In this document: positions 17,919-28,357 of the stretch, piece after piece
Position numbering within the stretch: position 1 is the stretch's first letter
How the letters are laid out: each line of letters opens with the position of its first letter
From: Pseudomonas saudiphocaensis
GTDB taxonomy: Bacteria; Pseudomonadota; Gammaproteobacteria; Pseudomonadales; Pseudomonadaceae
DNA length: 64,000 bases
Assembly: GCF_000756775.1 (NCBI RefSeq)
Contig: NZ_CCSF01000001.1
Coordinates: 1,922,001 to 1,986,000 of the forward strand
Direction of reading: 5' to 3'
Translations under genes and position numbers: made by a program
Notes under the pieces: generated by a model
What the model was told of the DNA's origin: nothing
Databases searched by the model: none
What the model saw: the letters and a program-made list of their open reading frames with translations, nothing else

Positions 17919-18335
17919 ATGCGTACTCGTAACCGACTCATCGGCGGCGTGTTGGCCGTTTCCCTGTTCACCCAACTGAGCGCCTGCGGCACGGTGTTCT
18001 ACCCGGATCGGCGCGGGCAAATCGACGGCAAGATCGACCCGGCAATTGCCGCGCTCAACGCTATCGGCCTGCTGTTCTACGTCATTCCCGGGTTGATCGC
18101 CTTCGGTATCGACTTCGCCACCGGAGCCATCTACTTCCCCGACGAAAACTACAGCATGGCACCGGAGAAACTGCAGGAAGCCATCGGTGCTGACGGCCAG
18201 ATCGACACTCTGCGCCTGAAGGCCATCGTCGAGCAGGAGACCGGCCGCAGCCTGCCGCTGGACGACCCGCGTCTGATCCAGCACAGCGGCAGCCTCGAGC
18301 AGCTGGCAGCCTTCGGCCTGCGCCCGGCGGCCTGA
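17919..18335 (+). CDS. Small predicted lipoprotein
   Basis: 138 residues. It has a type II signal peptide with the lipobox LSAC (Cys23) and a hydrophobic segment around residues 48-65 (GLLFYVIPGLIAFGIDFATG). The ATG has a strong ribosome site (caggaggtccct). It is conserved among pseudomonads and sometimes misnamed polynucleotide nucleotidyltransferase. Aspartate 23+3 (GTVF) gives no clear inner-membrane retention signal, so sorting to the outer membrane is plausible. Function unknown. It is 10 bases upstream of the FieF-type gene. Confidence 0.8.
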   Translation: MRTRNRLIGGVLAVSLFTQLSACGTVFYPDRRGQIDGKIDPAIAALNAIGLLFYVIPGLIAFGIDFATGAIYFPDENYSMAPEKLQEAIGADGQIDTLRLKAIVEQETGRSLPLDDPRLIQHSGSLEQLAAFGLRPAA

Positions 18336-18345
18336 CCGACTTCCC

Positions 18346-19236
18346 GTGAGCATCAACGCCGAGCACGCCAGGCTGCTGCGCCGCGCCACCCGCGCGGCAC
18401 TGGCCACCGCCATCCTCCTCGCGCTGTGCAAGGCGGTGGCCTGGTGGCTGAGCGGCTCGGTGAGCCTGCTGGCCGGCCTGACCGACTCGCTGTTGGACGG
18501 CGCCGCCTCGCTGCTCAATCTGCTGGCGGTACACTACTCGCTGCGCCCGGCAGATGACGACCACCGCTACGGCCACGGCAAGGCCGAGGCGCTGGCCGGG
18601 CTGGGCCAGGCCGCGTTCATCTGCATCAGCGCGATTCTGGTCGGCGTGCAGGGCGTTGACCGCCTGCTGCATCCCCAACCCTTGGGCGCGCAGGCCATCG
18701 GCATCGCAGTGATGCTGCTGTCGCTGCTGATGACGGCGCTGCTGCTGGCTTATCAGCGCCATGTGGTGAAGGTCACCCACTCCACGGCGATCCGCGCCGA
18801 TTCGCTGCACTACCGCTCCGACCTGCTGCTCAACGCCAGCATCCTGCTGGCGCTAGTCCTCGCCGGCTTCGGCTGGGAACGGCTCGATGCGCTGTTCGGC
18901 ATAGCCATCGCGCTCTACATTCTCTGGAGCGCGATCAGCATCGTCCGCGAGGCCGGCGCGGTGCTGATGGATACCGAGCTGTCGCCGGAAATCAGCGAGC
19001 ATATGCAGCAGCTGGTGTGCGAAGTGCCCGGCGTGCACGGCTGCCACGATTTTCGCACGCGCATCTCCGGCACGCGCTGGTTCGTGCAGATGCACCTGGA
19101 GCTGCCCGGCGAACTGCCGCTGTCACGCGCCCACGATCTGTGCGTGGCGGTGGAGCACGCCATCCACGACCGCTATCCCCATGCCGAAGTGCTGGTGCAT
19201 GCCGACCCGCTGGAAGTGGCGCCCAAGCGCGGCTGA
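18346..19236 (+). CDS. fieF: Cation diffusion facilitator, FieF/YiiP type
   Basis: 296 residues, six membrane segments and a C-terminal cytoplasmic domain. The metal site is visible: TDSLLDGAAS (DxxxD in TM2) and LHYRSDLLLN (HxxxD in TM5), plus the DDDHRYGHGKAEALAGL loop. The C-terminal HCHDFRTRISG-like region carries the dimer metal sites. It exports Zn2+ or Fe2+ in exchange for protons. GTG start at 18346, ten bases after the lipoprotein gene, so probably co-transcribed. Confidence 0.93.
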   Translation: MSINAEHARLLRRATRAALATAILLALCKAVAWWLSGSVSLLAGLTDSLLDGAASLLNLLAVHYSLRPADDDHRYGHGKAEALAGLGQAAFICISAILVGVQGVDRLLHPQPLGAQAIGIAVMLLSLLMTALLLAYQRHVVKVTHSTAIRADSLHYRSDLLLNASILLALVLAGFGWERLDALFGIAIALYILWSAISIVREAGAVLMDTELSPEISEHMQQLVCEVPGVHGCHDFRTRISGTRWFVQMHLELPGELPLSRAHDLCVAVEHAIHDRYPHAEVLVHADPLEVAPKRG

Positions 19237-19245
19237 TCGGCACCG

Positions 19246-19939
19246 CTAAGGGGTCGTCCCGGTATCCCGCACAATGTGGCCGTCGACCAGCTCGATGCTG
19301 CGCCGGCAGTTGGCCGAAAGACGGGGGTCGTGGGTCACCACCAGCACCGCGCAGCCGAACTCCCGATTGATCTCGCGGAACAGCTCGAACACCTGCTCGG
19401 CCGTACGGGTATCCAGGTTGCCGGTGGGCTCGTCGGCCAGCAGCAAGGGCGGCCGGGTGATCAGCGCGCGGGCAATGGCCACCCGCTGTTGCTGGCCGCC
19501 GGACAGCTGGCCGGCGCGCTTGCCGGCGTAGCCCTCAAGCCCGACCTGAGCCAGCAGCTGTTCGGCCAGGCGTACGTCAGCAGTGCTCGGCTTGCCGTGG
19601 CGAATCATCAGCGGCATCAGCACGTTGTCGAGCACGCTGAACGCCGAGATCAGGTGATGGAACTGGAAGACGAAACCGATGGCCTCGTTGCGCAGGCGCG
19701 TGCGGGCTTCGTCGTTCAGGTCGCGGGTCGGACGGCCCATCAGGTACAGCTCGCCAGCACTGGGCGAGTCGAGCAGGCCGATGACATTCAGCAGCGTGCT
19801 CTTGCCAGAGCCGCTGGGGCCGATCAGTGCGGTCAGCTCGCCACGGGCCAGACTCAGATTGATGCCCCGCAACACCTCTTGCTCCTGGGGCGTGCCCGGG
19901 TTGTAGACCTTGCGCAGCCCTTCCAGGCGCAATACCGGA

Positions 19940-19947
<8 letters not shown>
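19246..19947 (-). CDS. ABC transporter ATP-binding protein (LolD/MacB/DevA type)
   Basis: 233 residues with Walker [10 protein letters not shown] (43-51), Q-loop FQFHHLIS, signature LSGGQQQR, Walker [13 protein letters not shown] and the switch histidine VVTHD. This is the MacB/LolD class of ATPases that drive FtsX-like permeases. The ATG at 19947 overlaps the stop of the permease gene by 8 bases. It is the third gene of an adaptor-permease-ATPase operon. Confidence 0.93.
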
Positions 19948-21160
<1,213 letters not shown>

Positions 21161-21163
21161 GGG

Positions 21164-22342
21164 TCAGTTCGTGCCCGGCAATGGCAGCGCCCGGAAGCGA
21201 ACCTGCTGGCCGGGCTCGGCAGGCGCATTGAGCACCCGTTCGCCCGCCGCCAGGCCCTCGCGCACCTCGCTCAGGCCATCGCTGCGCAGGCCCAGGCGCA
21301 CCGGCACCCGCTCCACGGTGTCGTCCCCGCGCAACCGCAAAACCTGCGCCTGAACTCCGTCACGGGCCAGCAGCGCATCGTTGCCGATGACCAGCGCGCG
21401 CTCCAGGCGAGCAGTCTCGATGTTCACCGAAACGCTCATACCCTGGCGCAGGAAGTCCGCCTCGTCGAGCAGTTCCAGATGCACGTCCAGCGTGCCCTGG
21501 GCCGGGTTGACCGCCGGTGCCAGGTAACTGACCCGCGCCTTGAGCACGCGCTCGGGCCAGGCATCGGGCACTACCCAGGCCGGCTGGTCGAGGGCGACCG
21601 CACCAAGGTTTTTCTCATCCAGCGGCAGCAGGATCTCGCGGCTGTCGTCGCGGGCGATTTCCAGCAGCACGTCGCCGGGACGCACCAGGTCGCCGGGCTC
21701 GACGTTGCGGGTCTGTACCGTGCCGGAATGGGCGGCGTGGATCAGGGTGCGCGCCAGGTTGACCTGCGCCTGCGTCAGCCGCTGACGCAGCTGCTGTTCC
21801 TCGCTGCCGCCAGCGGCCAGCGCATCGCGCTGCAAGCGGGCGCGGTCGCGAGTGGCGCGAGCACTGATTTCGCTCTGGCGGGCCTGCTCCAGCGCCTCGG
21901 CGGAGAGCAGCCCGCGCGCATGCACCGCCTGGCGCCGTTCGAGTTCGCGGGAGGCCTGTTCCAGCCGGCTTTGGGCATCGCGCAGCTGCGCCTCGGCCTG
22001 GGGCCGGCTGGAGTCGATCAGTTGTTGCAGCGCGGCCTCGGCTTCGCGCAGCCGGGCCTGCTGTTCGTCATCACGCAACTCGATCAGCAGATCACCCGCA
22101 TCAACACGATCGCCTTCGCGCACGTGACGAGTCTTGACCACCCCGGTCAGCTCACTGCCCACCCGCGCCAGAGACTTGCTGGACACCTCGCCACTGGCCA
22201 CCACGCGCTGCACCAACGGTCGCTCCTCGAGCGTATAGCCGGTCAGCAGCGGCCCCTGCCACGGTCGCCAGAACCAGAGCAGCAGCGCCAATAGAAACAG
22301 GGCAAGCAACAGGCGCAGCAGCGTCTTGGGGGCAATCCGCAC
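21164..22342 (-). CDS. Periplasmic adaptor (membrane fusion) protein, MacA/HlyD-like
   Basis: 392 residues: an N-terminal membrane anchor (LLLALFLLALLLWFW), a lipoyl/barrel-sandwich part (VVASGEVSSKSLARVGSELT, later GTVQTRNVEPGDLVRPGD), a long coiled-coil hairpin rich in Q, E, R and A (about residues 95-200) and a beta-barrel. It would link the permease-ATPase pair to an outer-membrane channel, likely TolC-like. The gene is first in the leftward operon. Confidence 0.92.
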   Translation of the reverse strand: MRIAPKTLLRLLLALFLLALLLWFWRPWQGPLLTGYTLEERPLVQRVVASGEVSSKSLARVGSELTGVVKTRHVREGDRVDAGDLLIELRDDEQQARLREAEAALQQLIDSSRPQAEAQLRDAQSRLEQASRELERRQAVHARGLLSAEALEQARQSEISARATRDRARLQRDALAAGGSEEQQLRQRLTQAQVNLARTLIHAAHSGTVQTRNVEPGDLVRPGDVLLEIARDDSREILLPLDEKNLGAVALDQPAWVVPDAWPERVLKARVSYLAPAVNPAQGTLDVHLELLDEADFLRQGMSVSVNIETARLERALVIGNDALLARDGVQAQVLRLRGDDTVERVPVRLGLRSDGLSEVREGLAAGERVLNAPAEPGQQVRFRALPLPGTN

Positions 22343-22810
22343 GAGGAAACAACTCCTGAACCCGGCGCGACGGGCGCCGACAGCGCTAGCCTACACAGCG
22401 ACATTGATGTTTGCACACTGGCGTTTATCGAAGCGCCGCGACTCGCTATAAACACCTCTTAAAGGGTGCACGAGGAGCAGCCGGACCGCCTTGCAGAGCG
22501 CTGGACGCAGAAACGAAAAAGGCCATGCATGGGCATGGCCTTTTTCTCATCTGGCTGGCTGCGGGTAGCGGCTTCTTCGAACATCACGCCTTGTGAGCGC
22601 TGCGGCTCCGGATCGCCAAGCTGGATAAACTCAGCGATGAGGTAGAAGCTGGTTGGCCTCATCTCTTCTGCCGGAAGCGGAAGTTGAGGTAAAGCTTACG
22701 CCTACCCGACGAATAATGTTTGCGAAGATTGCTCGAAAGAAGCAGCCTTGCGCAATCAGTACCAACCTAAACCGATAGAAACGCAACCTACAGGCAACAA
22801 GGTAGCAACC
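22343..22810. other. 468-bp gap with divergent promoters and a transcription terminator
   Basis: No convincing protein gene. It must contain the promoter of the leftward adaptor operon and that of the rightward Lrp-type gene. A -10-like TATAAA lies at 22447-22452, with a weak TTTATC 17 bases before it, and points to the right toward the strong hairpin at 22516-22545. A short RNA of about 90 nt could be made there. Confidence 0.45.
22516..22545. terminator. Bidirectional intrinsic terminator
   Basis: AAAAAGGCCATGC, loop ATGG, GCATGGCCTTTTT: 13-bp arms with a T-run on each strand. It is far from both flanking genes (174 bases from the adaptor gene start), so it seems to end an unannotated transcript that starts within the gap. 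Confidence 0.85.
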
Positions 22811-23290
22811 ATGAGCAAACTTGACCGCTTTGATCTGCGCATTCTGGCTGAACTGCAACACGATGCACGGATTTCCAACCAGGAACTGGCCGAGCGCATC
22901 GGCCTGTCGCCCTCACCCTGTTCTCGGCGGGTCAAGCAGCTGGAAGACGATGGTTATATCGCCCGCCAGGTGGCCCTGCTGGACCGCAAGAAGCTTGGCC
23001 TGACACTAACCGCCCATGTGCTGATCGGCATGGACAGGCACACGCCCGAGCGCTTCGAGCATTTCGAGAAAGTGATCGGCAAGTGCCCGGAAGTGCTGGA
23101 GTGCAGCCTGGTCACTGGCATGGACGCCGACTATCAGCTCAAGGTGATTGTGCCGGACATGGACCATTATCAGGCCTTCCTGCTGGGCACCCTGACCCGC
23201 ATCGAAGGCGTCTCCAGTGTGCGCTCCAGCTTTGTGCTGCGTCAGGTAGCGTCCAGTACCGAGCTGCCGCTGGGCCATTTGAAAAGTTGA
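22811..23290 (+). CDS. Lrp/AsnC family transcriptional regulator
   Basis: 159 residues: N-terminal helix-turn-helix (LDRFDLRILAELQHDARISN, then QELAERIGLSPSPCSRRVKQ) and a C-terminal RAM ligand-binding domain (VLECSLVTGMDADYQLKV, IEGVSSVRSSF). ATG 22811 with AAGG upstream. It closely follows the pattern of P. aeruginosa Lrp-like regulators of amino acid metabolism (for example the dadA activator), but no dad genes are nearby. Confidence 0.92.
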   Translation: MSKLDRFDLRILAELQHDARISNQELAERIGLSPSPCSRRVKQLEDDGYIARQVALLDRKKLGLTLTAHVLIGMDRHTPERFEHFEKVIGKCPEVLECSLVTGMDADYQLKVIVPDMDHYQAFLLGTLTRIEGVSSVRSSFVLRQVASSTELPLGHLKS

Positions 23291-23509
23291 TAACCAAGTT
23301 CAAGAACTGCTGCCTATACCTGCCCCGCGCATCTTAGGCAGGATGTAGAATGCGCGCCGCCTTGCTATGCCCCCGCGCGCATCCTCATAAAAAGAGCTTC
23401 CGCTCGCATAAAGCATTTGCCGCCGTCATAGCCGAGACCAACCGTTTCCGGCTGCGTTGCAGCCATCCCGAAACCGTCATTTACAAGCTGCGCAGACACA
23501 GATCGCGTC

Positions 23510-23881
23510 ATGCAGAGCTTCGGTCGTTGCTGCCGCAACGAACACTTTTTCGATGACTTTTATGTCAACTTCCGCGCCACTTCCCCAGTGATCAGAGACA
23601 TGTTCACCAACACCGACATGACCTCACAGAAGAATCTGCTACGCGCGGGAATTCTCAACCTGGTGCTGTACGCCCGCGGCATGCCGGACACCAAGCTCAA
23701 GGCCTTGGGCCAGAGCCACTCGCGGTCCGGGCTGAACATTCAGCCGGAACTCTATGACCTTTGGCTCCAGGCTCTGCGGCAAACAATCATTGCGCACGAT
23801 CCCAACTTGAGCCCGGAAGACCAGAAAGCCTGGCGTGACGTCCTGAACAAGGGCATCGATGTCATCAAGTCGTACTACTGA
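23510..23881 (+). CDS. Small globin-like protein
   Basis: 123 residues resembling Pseudomonas single-domain globins: RCCRNEHFFDDFYVNF, DMTSQKNLLRAGILNLVLYA and LGQSHSRSGLNI with His70 as the likely proximal haem ligand. Full members have about 130-140 residues; here the N-terminus is shorter by a few residues. The only in-frame start is ATG 23510 and it has no clear ribosome site, so the true start or integrity of the 5' end is unsure. Confidence 0.75.
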   Translation: MQSFGRCCRNEHFFDDFYVNFRATSPVIRDMFTNTDMTSQKNLLRAGILNLVLYARGMPDTKLKALGQSHSRSGLNIQPELYDLWLQALRQTIIAHDPNLSPEDQKAWRDVLNKGIDVIKSYY

Positions 23882-23961
23882 GGCAGCTGTCCGCTCATGC
23901 AGCAGAGTCCGCCGCTGGCGTATAATCACCGCCTTTGCGATCTAGCCCTACGGAGCGCTCG

Positions 23962-24180
23962 ATGGATCCTGATGTTTTTGAAAAATGGATGATGATTCTG
24001 CTGGTCGGAGGCCTGATGTCTTTCATGGCCTTCATCATCTGGGACCTGGCGAAAAAATCGAAAGCCGGCCGGCTCGGTACCGCCATCCTCTTTCTGGGAT
24101 TGGGCCTGTGCCTGTTCGCCTTTCTGGCCAAGCCGATCATCGGCTACATCATCGAAGCGACTCAGGGTATTCCACACTGA
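23962..24180 (+). CDS. DUF2788 family small membrane protein
   Basis: 72 residues with two membrane segments (MMILLVGGLMSFMAFIIW and LFLGLGLCLFAFLAKPII) around a short basic loop (KKSKAGR). The ATG at 23962 is chosen over an upstream start at 23935. Matches the small DUF2788 family found in gammaproteobacteria; function unknown. Its stop is 17 bases from the convergent rluE. Confidence 0.82.
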   Translation: MDPDVFEKWMMILLVGGLMSFMAFIIWDLAKKSKAGRLGTAILFLGLGLCLFAFLAKPIIGYIIEATQGIPH

Positions 24181-24196
24181 CCATAGCGCTGGCCGG

Positions 24197-24829
24197 CTAC
24201 AGGCTCGCCGGCACTTCGCGCCATTCGCCTGGCTGCAGGCCGTCTAGCGACCAAGGGCCGATGCGCACACGCACCAGGCGCAGGGTCGGCAACCCGACCG
24301 CGGCGGTCATGCGCCGCACCTGACGATTGCGCCCCTCCCGGATAACCAGTTCCAGCCAGCAGGTCGGCACGCTCTTGCGAAAGCGCACCGGCGGGTTGCG
24401 CGGCCATAGCTCTGGCTCGTCCAGCAGCCGCACCTCGGCGGGCAGGGTCGGACCATCGTTGAGTTCGACTCCCTCACGCAGGCGCTGCAACTGCTCCTCG
24501 CTCGCCTCGCCCTCCACCTGTACCCAGTAAGTTTTGGGCAGCTTGTGCTTGGGGTCGGCAATGCGCGCCTGCAGCCGGCCATTATTGGTCAGCAACAGCA
24601 GGCCTTCGCTATCGCGGTCCAGCCGGCCAGCGGGATACACGCCCGGCACCGGAACAAAGGCCTTCAAGGTGGTGCGCCCATCGGCATCATTGAACTGCGT
24701 CAGCACGTCGAAGGGCTTGTTCAGCAGCAACAGACGCGGTTCGGCAGGCACAGCACTGGACTGCCGGCGCTGCGGCTTTGCGCCAGAGCGAGACGGTCGG
24801 GATGGACGGGGACGAGGTGGGCGAGGCAT
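24197..24829 (-). CDS. rluE: 23S rRNA pseudouridine(2457) synthase RluE
   Basis: 210 residues. RsuA/RluE-type pseudouridine synthase: [14 protein letters not shown], the catalytic aspartate in [18 protein letters not shown] and the C-terminal [20 protein letters not shown]. There is no N-terminal S4 domain; instead a basic, proline- and arginine-rich leader of about 25 residues. The length and motifs match RluE, which modifies U2457 of 23S rRNA. Confidence 0.9.
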   Translation of the reverse strand: MPRPPRPRPSRPSRSGAKPQRRQSSAVPAEPRLLLLNKPFDVLTQFNDADGRTTLKAFVPVPGVYPAGRLDRDSEGLLLLTNNGRLQARIADPKHKLPKTYWVQVEGEASEEQLQRLREGVELNDGPTLPAEVRLLDEPELWPRNPPVRFRKSVPTCWLELVIREGRNRQVRRMTAAVGLPTLRLVRVRIGPWSLDGLQPGEWREVPASL

Positions 24830-25042
24830 GGCACGTCGTTTCTACAGAGAAAGCCGCAAGTCTGGAGGCCGCCAGGGCCTGGCGTCCAGTCGCAAGGCCG
24901 GTCGAAAGAGTAAAACCGGGCATTCAAACGAGCCCGAGGGTGCGGCTCCCGCAGAAGCCGGCCACCACAGCAAACCCGCGGCGAAGCAGGCCACAGGCCT
25001 GCCCGCAATGCCTCCCTCGGGGCGTCGAGGCCGCCGGTTCGC

Positions 25043-25906
25043 TTATTCCTTGACCTGCATATATTCCTCGGCCCAGACCATGTATTCCTCGGCCGTCGAG
25101 TACTTGACCGACAGCTCGGAAGCGCTGAGGTCGGAGGCGTCGATCTGGCGCTGCTCACGCAGGCAGTCGTAGGTCGCCTTGATCGCGGCGAAGTAGGCGG
25201 CATGGCCGTTGACAACGATGCGCACACCCAGCGACGCCAGTCGGGCGTTGTCGCGCAGGTTCGGGTTGCCGTAGGTGACCAGCATCAGCGGCACGCTGAG
25301 TGCGGCAGAAACCTGTTCGAGCTGCTCGAAATCTTCGATGCCCACCAGACAGATCGCGTCGGCACCGGCCTTCTCGTAGGCCTGGGCGCGGGCAATCACT
25401 TCTTCCAGCCCGATCACCCCGGCGTTGGTTCGAGCGATGATGCACATCTCGGGATCGACCCGAGCCTCCAGCGCCGCGCGGATCTTGCCCACTGCCTCGA
25501 ACATGCCGATCAGGTCGGTGGACTTGCGGCCGAACTTGGCCGGCAGCAGGGTATCTTCAATGGTCAGCGCAGCGATGCCGGCACGCTCCAGCTCGATCAC
25601 GGTGCGCATCACGTTCAGCGCGTTGCCGTAGCCGTGGTCGGCGTCAGCGATGATCGGCAGCCGGGTTACGCGCCCAATGCGGGTGGCCTGTTCGACGAAT
25701 TCGCTGAGTGTGATCAATGCAAAGTCCGGCGCTGCCAGTACCTGCAACGAGGCGATCGAGCCGCCGAGAATGCCCACCTCGAACTCGAGATCGGCAGCAA
25801 TACGTGCCGACATCGGATCGAAAACCGAAGCAGTGTGGTAACAGCCATCCGAAGCCAGAAGCTTGCGGAAATCGCTGCGCAAGGTGTGATGAGAAACTCG
25901 CTGCAT
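25043..25906 (-). CDS. Oxaloacetate decarboxylase (PEP mutase/isocitrate lyase family)
   Basis: 287 residues, the length I recall for P. aeruginosa PA4872. The fold motifs are visible: [36 protein letters not shown] (metal-binding aspartates), [11 protein letters not shown] and [10 protein letters not shown]4872 decarboxylates oxaloacetate to pyruvate with Mg2+. A true isocitrate lyase (KKCGH loop) is excluded. Start ATG 25906. Confidence 0.9.
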   Translation of the reverse strand: MQRVSHHTLRSDFRKLLASDGCYHTASVFDPMSARIAADLEFEVGILGGSIASLQVLAAPDFALITLSEFVEQATRIGRVTRLPIIADADHGYGNALNVMRTVIELERAGIAALTIEDTLLPAKFGRKSTDLIGMFEAVGKIRAALEARVDPEMCIIARTNAGVIGLEEVIARAQAYEKAGADAICLVGIEDFEQLEQVSAALSVPLMLVTYGNPNLRDNARLASLGVRIVVNGHAAYFAAIKATYDCLREQRQIDASDLSASELSVKYSTAEEYMVWAEEYMQVKE

Positions 25907-26006
25907 TTGTTATTTACCTGAATAAGCACACGCAAGGGTCGAATCGCCCTTGTTCGATAAGGGTTTGGAAGCTGGATTAATGACCTGAGGGCACATTGTC
26001 ATTATT

Positions 26007-26873
26007 TCAATCACTTACGCGCCTGCTCTGCACACAGGCCACGGCAAAACCGCTGGCGATGATGATGGCCATGCCCAGCATCGCACCGGCGTCCGGCGCG
26101 TGACTGAACAGGATTAGCCCCACCACACCGGCAAAGATGATCTGCGCGTAGGTGAAGGGCGCCAGCATCGCTGCACTGGCAAAGCGGAAGGCATTGGTCA
26201 GCAGCAGGTGGCCGGTCATCGCCATGGCGCCCAGCGCAGCCATCAGCGCAGCATCCGCCAGGGTCGGCGTACGCCATTCCAGCAGCACCAGCGCGCTGGT
26301 CACCAGAGTGCCCACCAGGCTGCTGAGGAAATTGCTGGTCACCGGATGCTCGGTGCCAGCGAGCCGTCGTGTCAGCAACTGATAGAGGGTGAAACACACC
26401 GCCGCCCCAAAGGGCAGCAGAATCGCCGGGGTAAACAGCGCGCCACCGGGACGCACTATGATCATCACCCCCAGCAGGCCACAACCCACTGCCAACCACT
26501 GGCTACGGCTGACCGTCTCGCCCAGCATCGCCGAGGCAATGGTCACCAATAACGGTGTCAGGAAGATTACTGCCGTGGCCTCGGCCAAGGGGATGTAACG
26601 CAAGCCACTGATAAACAGAATGCTGATGCCCACCTGGCTCAGCCCGCGGAACAATTGCAGCCCAGGCCGCTTTGTACGGACCACCCGCCGCCCCATGCGC
26701 GGTGCAAACAGGCCTGCCATCAGGACGGTTTGCGCCAGGTAGCGCGCCCAGATGATCACCAGTACCGGATAGAACTGAGTCAGCTGCTTGGACAATCCAT
26801 CATGGGTCGCCAACAACAGACACGCCCCCAGGATGAGCAGAACTCCAAGCAAAGGCTTGTTGGAGTTGTTCAT
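26007..26873 (-). CDS. DMT superfamily (EamA) exporter
   Basis: 288 residues with ten predicted membrane segments and two EamA repeats (GACLLLATHDGLSKQLTQFY near the start; TLADAALMAALGAMAMTGHL in the second half). Members export amino acids or other metabolites. Substrate not predictable. The neighbours are an enzyme and a methyltransferase with no obvious link. Confidence 0.9.
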   Translation of the reverse strand: MNNSNKPLLGVLLILGACLLLATHDGLSKQLTQFYPVLVIIWARYLAQTVLMAGLFAPRMGRRVVRTKRPGLQLFRGLSQVGISILFISGLRYIPLAEATAVIFLTPLLVTIASAMLGETVSRSQWLAVGCGLLGVMIIVRPGGALFTPAILLPFGAAVCFTLYQLLTRRLAGTEHPVTSNFLSSLVGTLVTSALVLLEWRTPTLADAALMAALGAMAMTGHLLLTNAFRFASAAMLAPFTYAQIIFAGVVGLILFSHAPDAGAMLGMAIIIASGFAVACVQSRRVSD

Positions 26874-27014
26874 AAAAGGGCTAGGGACTTAATTAGCATC
26901 CTAAGTATTGTGCCAGAAAATGCGGCTTTCGTCAGGGGCCGGCCAGTGGCACGGATGGGCAAGATGCCATGACTGTTTTATAGTCGCCGCCGCCCAGTCC
27001 CGGATCTTGCACTC

Positions 27015-27752
27015 ATGCATACACCCTCGCTGACCCTCGAACGCATCTACCCACCGCAACTGGATGCCAACAACGAGGACGACCGAGAGACGCTGCGCAT
27101 CCATCTGGAACGCTACGATTTTGCCGCTACCCGATTGACCGGCGCACGGGTGTTGGACATGGCCTGCGGCTGCGGTTACGGCAGCGATCGCCTAGCTGAG
27201 CTGAACCCGGACAAGACGATAGTCGGCGTGGATATCGACCCGGCCGCAATCGCCTTCGCCCAGGCGCATTACCAGCGGCCCAACCTCACTTATATCTGCG
27301 CCGATGCCGAAAGCTTTCGCAGCGAAGAAAAATTCGACTGCATCGTCAGCCTGGAAACCATCGAACACCTGCCGCGCCCGCGCCAGCTGATCGAAAACTG
27401 CGCCGCCCTGCTCGCCGATGGCGGTCAGATCATTGCCTCGGTGCCCGTCACCCCGACGCTGGACGGCAACCCGCATCACCTCCACGATTTCAGTACTCGC
27501 AGCTTCTTCGCCCTGTTCCGCCCCTACGGGTTACTGCCGCAGGAACGCTACGAACAGATCCAGTGGTGGCAGTTCAAGGGTCTGTTTCAGCGCCGCCCCA
27601 GCAAACTGCATCGCTCCGAAGGCGTCGGCAATGCGGTGCTGGCCTACTACCGCAAGAACCCGCTATACCTGCTGCGCCGGCTTGCCTCGATGCTGCGCTA
27701 CGGTTTCAGCAATCGCTACCTGACCTGTCGCTTCCGCTCTCCCTCGGTCTGA
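27015..27752 (+). CDS. SAM-dependent methyltransferase
   Basis: 245 residues. Motif I VLDMACGCGYGSDRL, motif II VGVDIDPAAIAFA, and LETIEHLPRPRQLIENCAAL are typical of the UbiE/Coq5 or glycan-associated methyltransferase group (type 11/23). The C-terminal WWQFKGLFQRRPSKLHRS region suggests action on a cell-envelope precursor, but this is only an inference. Start ATG 27015 has weak upstream bases. Confidence 0.85.
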   Translation: MHTPSLTLERIYPPQLDANNEDDRETLRIHLERYDFAATRLTGARVLDMACGCGYGSDRLAELNPDKTIVGVDIDPAAIAFAQAHYQRPNLTYICADAESFRSEEKFDCIVSLETIEHLPRPRQLIENCAALLADGGQIIASVPVTPTLDGNPHHLHDFSTRSFFALFRPYGLLPQERYEQIQWWQFKGLFQRRPSKLHRSEGVGNAVLAYYRKNPLYLLRRLASMLRYGFSNRYLTCRFRSPSV

Positions 27753-27839
27753 TCTTTGCCTTCGGTGTCTGCCGATAGCGTATGATCGGCGCTTTTTTGC
27801 GGGTCGCTTGCCGGCCCGATGCCGTTCGAGAGTGGTGAA

Positions 27840-28355
27840 ATGTTCAGTTTCAGGACGATGCAGGCGAGTGATATCCCTGCCGTGATGTCGATTCAGGAAC
27901 AGGTTTACGCCCCACAGCTGCATGAAGAAGAAGCCGTCATACGCGCCCGCCTGGCGGCCTGCCCGCAGCAGGCCTGGGTGGCCGAGGATGCCGACGGTGT
28001 CTGCGCCTATCTGTTCGCCTACCCCTCAAGACTCGGCCAGGTAACGCCGCTGGATGGTGACTTCCAGCCCCTTGCCGAAGCCGACTGTCTCTACCTGCAC
28101 GATCTGGCCGTAGCCAGCCGCGCCGCCGGTCGCGGCATCGGCCCGGCACTGGTAAGGCACAAGCTGCAACGAGCCGGGGCGGCAAAGCTGCGCTACTCGG
28201 CACTGGTCTCGGTGCAGGACTCCCAGGGTTTCTGGTCACGCCTGGGCTTCGAGCCTGAGGAAAAACTCTCGGCGCCACAGGCCAGCAACCTGGCCAGCTA
28301 CCGCATTCCCGCCGTATACATGGTGCGCAGCCTCGATACGCTGGCAAGCGCATAA
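27840..28355 (+). CDS. GNAT family N-acetyltransferase
   Basis: 171 residues. FRTMQASDIPAVMSIQEQVY at the start and LYLHDLAVASRAAGRGIGPA (acetyl-CoA loop) show the GNAT fold, ending SRLGFEPEEK. The ATG at 27840 follows GAG-rich bases; an ATG at 27819 in the same frame adds seven residues. Immediately after the stop begins the REP-pair array. Confidence 0.85.
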   Translation: MFSFRTMQASDIPAVMSIQEQVYAPQLHEEEAVIRARLAACPQQAWVAEDADGVCAYLFAYPSRLGQVTPLDGDFQPLAEADCLYLHDLAVASRAAGRGIGPALVRHKLQRAGAAKLRYSALVSVQDSQGFWSRLGFEPEEKLSAPQASNLASYRIPAVYMVRSLDTLASA

Positions 28356-28357
28356 AA

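Noticed and set aside
24828-25045. Short rightward frame starting MARRFYRES between rluE and the decarboxylase gene
   Set aside because: It overlaps both the rluE start and then runs into the 3' end of the decarboxylase gene; composition looks like non-coding high-GC DNA and no ribosome site is seen.
25043-25906. Isocitrate lyase or methylisocitrate lyase
   Set aside because: Lacks the KKCGH catalytic loop; length and motifs match the oxaloacetate decarboxylase branch.
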